36,879 nt of DNA from a virus: the IMG/VR virus record IMGVR_UViG_3300038696_000379, positions 1-36,879 of that record; one strand, written 5' to 3'. The position numbers and the translations under genes were made by a program. How positions within the stretch are numbered: the first letter of the stretch is position 1; each line of letters opens with the position of its first letter. Positions 36,326 through 36,879 of the stretch are shown one piece after another. Below the pieces are notes generated by a model. It did not search any database. It was not told the DNA's origin and saw nothing but the letters and a program-made list of their open reading frames with translations.

Positions 36326-36879
36326 TTATGTTTTCAGTGAGTAATAAACTAAAGCGCTTACGCTGCCTAGTAGCATTAAGCCACCAAACGCGCTAACCGC
36401 CTGGGCCGGAAAATTATTTTTTACCCTATTTACCCAGGCTTGCCAAAAGGTGGGGCTAATATAACGCTGATCTTGGTAATATTGGAGCCTGGCGTTGCGG
36501 TAGGCGTTGTAAAGTTTTTTGCTATCGTATTGCTTAACCGCGCTATTAGTGTTTGGCCCCGGAGCGCCATCAACGGCTAAGCCGGTAAAAAACTGAGCGT
36601 TTAAAACTTGCTGCATAATTTTAACCGCTGGCCCTGGCTTGTGAATGTAAAAATCCATGTAAATATTGGCCAGGTCTTGGCTTAAGTGCTGGGCGCCTAT
36701 ACGCTGCCACCAGGGGCGGTAAAAATCATTTACAGCCAATCTAAGAGCGTTGTTTTGTTTTAATGTAGAACTAAGCGCACTATCACTTAAAGACCTCTTA
36801 CCGGCTATTAGAGTGTCAATTAAGGGCCACCCGCGCCATGTAGGGTGAAAGTTGCGGGCTATGCCCATAAAAGTCATAC
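36326..36879 (-). CDS. GH108-type lysozyme with C-terminal membrane helix (5' end beyond the right edge)
   Basis: The visible part begins within the conserved N-terminal region (MTFMGIARNFHPTWRGWPLI resembles the Y-x-GIs-R-x-HP-x-W stretch of GH108). The catalytic start with the usual Glu lies outside, so the start is not in the window. The peptidoglycan-binding part follows: RLAVNDFYRPWWQRIGAQHL, AVDGAPGPNTNSAVKQYDSK, then the NARLQYYQDQ end. After this comes a membrane helix (GGLMLLGSVSALVYYSLKT) at the C-terminus, which is unusual for an endolysin and suggests membrane tethering or a virion-associated lysin. First visible gene of the right-hand operon. Confidence 0.75.
   Translation of the reverse strand, partial: MTFMGIARNFHPTWRGWPLIDTLIAGKRSLSDSALSSTLKQNNALRLAVNDFYRPWWQRIGAQHLSQDLANIYMDFYIHKPGPAVKIMQQVLNAQFFTGLAVDGAPGPNTNSAVKQYDSKKLYNAYRNARLQYYQDQRYISPTFWQAWVNRVKNNFPAQAVSAFGGLMLLGSVSALVYYSLKT

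Noticed and set aside
1-36879. Integrase, tRNA attachment site, reverse transcriptase or diversity-generating retroelement
   Set aside because: Looked for on both strands because of the prophage character and fibre block; no gene or template/variable repeat pair was found.

Overview
The window is almost entirely the genome of a tailed double-stranded DNA phage or prophage of a Bacteroidetes host. It reads overwhelmingly on the minus strand, so the genetic order runs from high to low coordinates. The host assignment rests on two intact promoters with exact Bacteroidetes geometry (TTTG or GTTG, 19 bp, TAnnTTTG) at 7491-7521 and 31927-31957, and on GH108-type lysozyme and DUF5675-type genes. No integrase, tRNA, host flank or recognisable attachment site is visible, and both window edges cut through phage genes. 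A large ParB-domain protein makes a phage-plasmid lifestyle possible but unproven.

Layout in the direction of transcription. (1) 36879-32259: GH108 lysozyme (cut by the edge), a membrane-anchored LEA-like protein, and an 1180-residue polyvalent protein with a ParB-like domain and a P-loop ATPase. (2) 32258-31009: control region with a plus-strand XRE repressor split in two by an 871-bp insertion carrying an unknown protein plus an XRE protein (toxin-antitoxin-like). (3) 30981-27035: leftward early operon of small unknown proteins and a 507-residue putative replication initiator. (4) 26590-19507: host-recognition and lysis block (fibre-like protein, leucine-rich-repeat protein, pectate-lyase-like beta-helix, collagen-like fibre, DUF5675, holin). 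(5) 19441-16020: ClpP-type prohead protease/scaffold, major capsid protein, head and tail-tube proteins. (6) 15548-12561: terminase small and large subunits. (7) 11363-7681: portal, connector and small membrane proteins. (8) 4590 to the left edge: tail completion genes and the tape measure protein.

The most notable signal is a shared promoter-like module. Five late units (heads at 26590, 19441, 15548, 11363 and 4590) are preceded by GTCCTTT followed about 21-22 nt later by an ATTG/TTTG-like box. In four of them the motif is at exactly the same distance from the start codon, so that transcription would begin at or next to the ATG (leaderless). The fifth has exactly 27 extra bases, the length of a hairpin lying between promoter and start codon.

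Between the late units lie AT-richer accessory inserts: a RadC-like gene plus phage antirepressor (4916-5871), a frameshifted plus-strand gene next to an attC-like palindrome (6173-6640), a two-gene cassette between 24-bp direct repeats (6769-7693), and a 52-residue zinc-ribbon gene inside 20-bp inverted repeats (26688-26875). A short repeat family recurs at the edges of three of these. Two further genes (11440-11634 plus, 11910-12254 minus) share an 18-bp operator CGTTGC-N6-GTAACG, which suggests a small regulatory circuit between the terminase and portal units.
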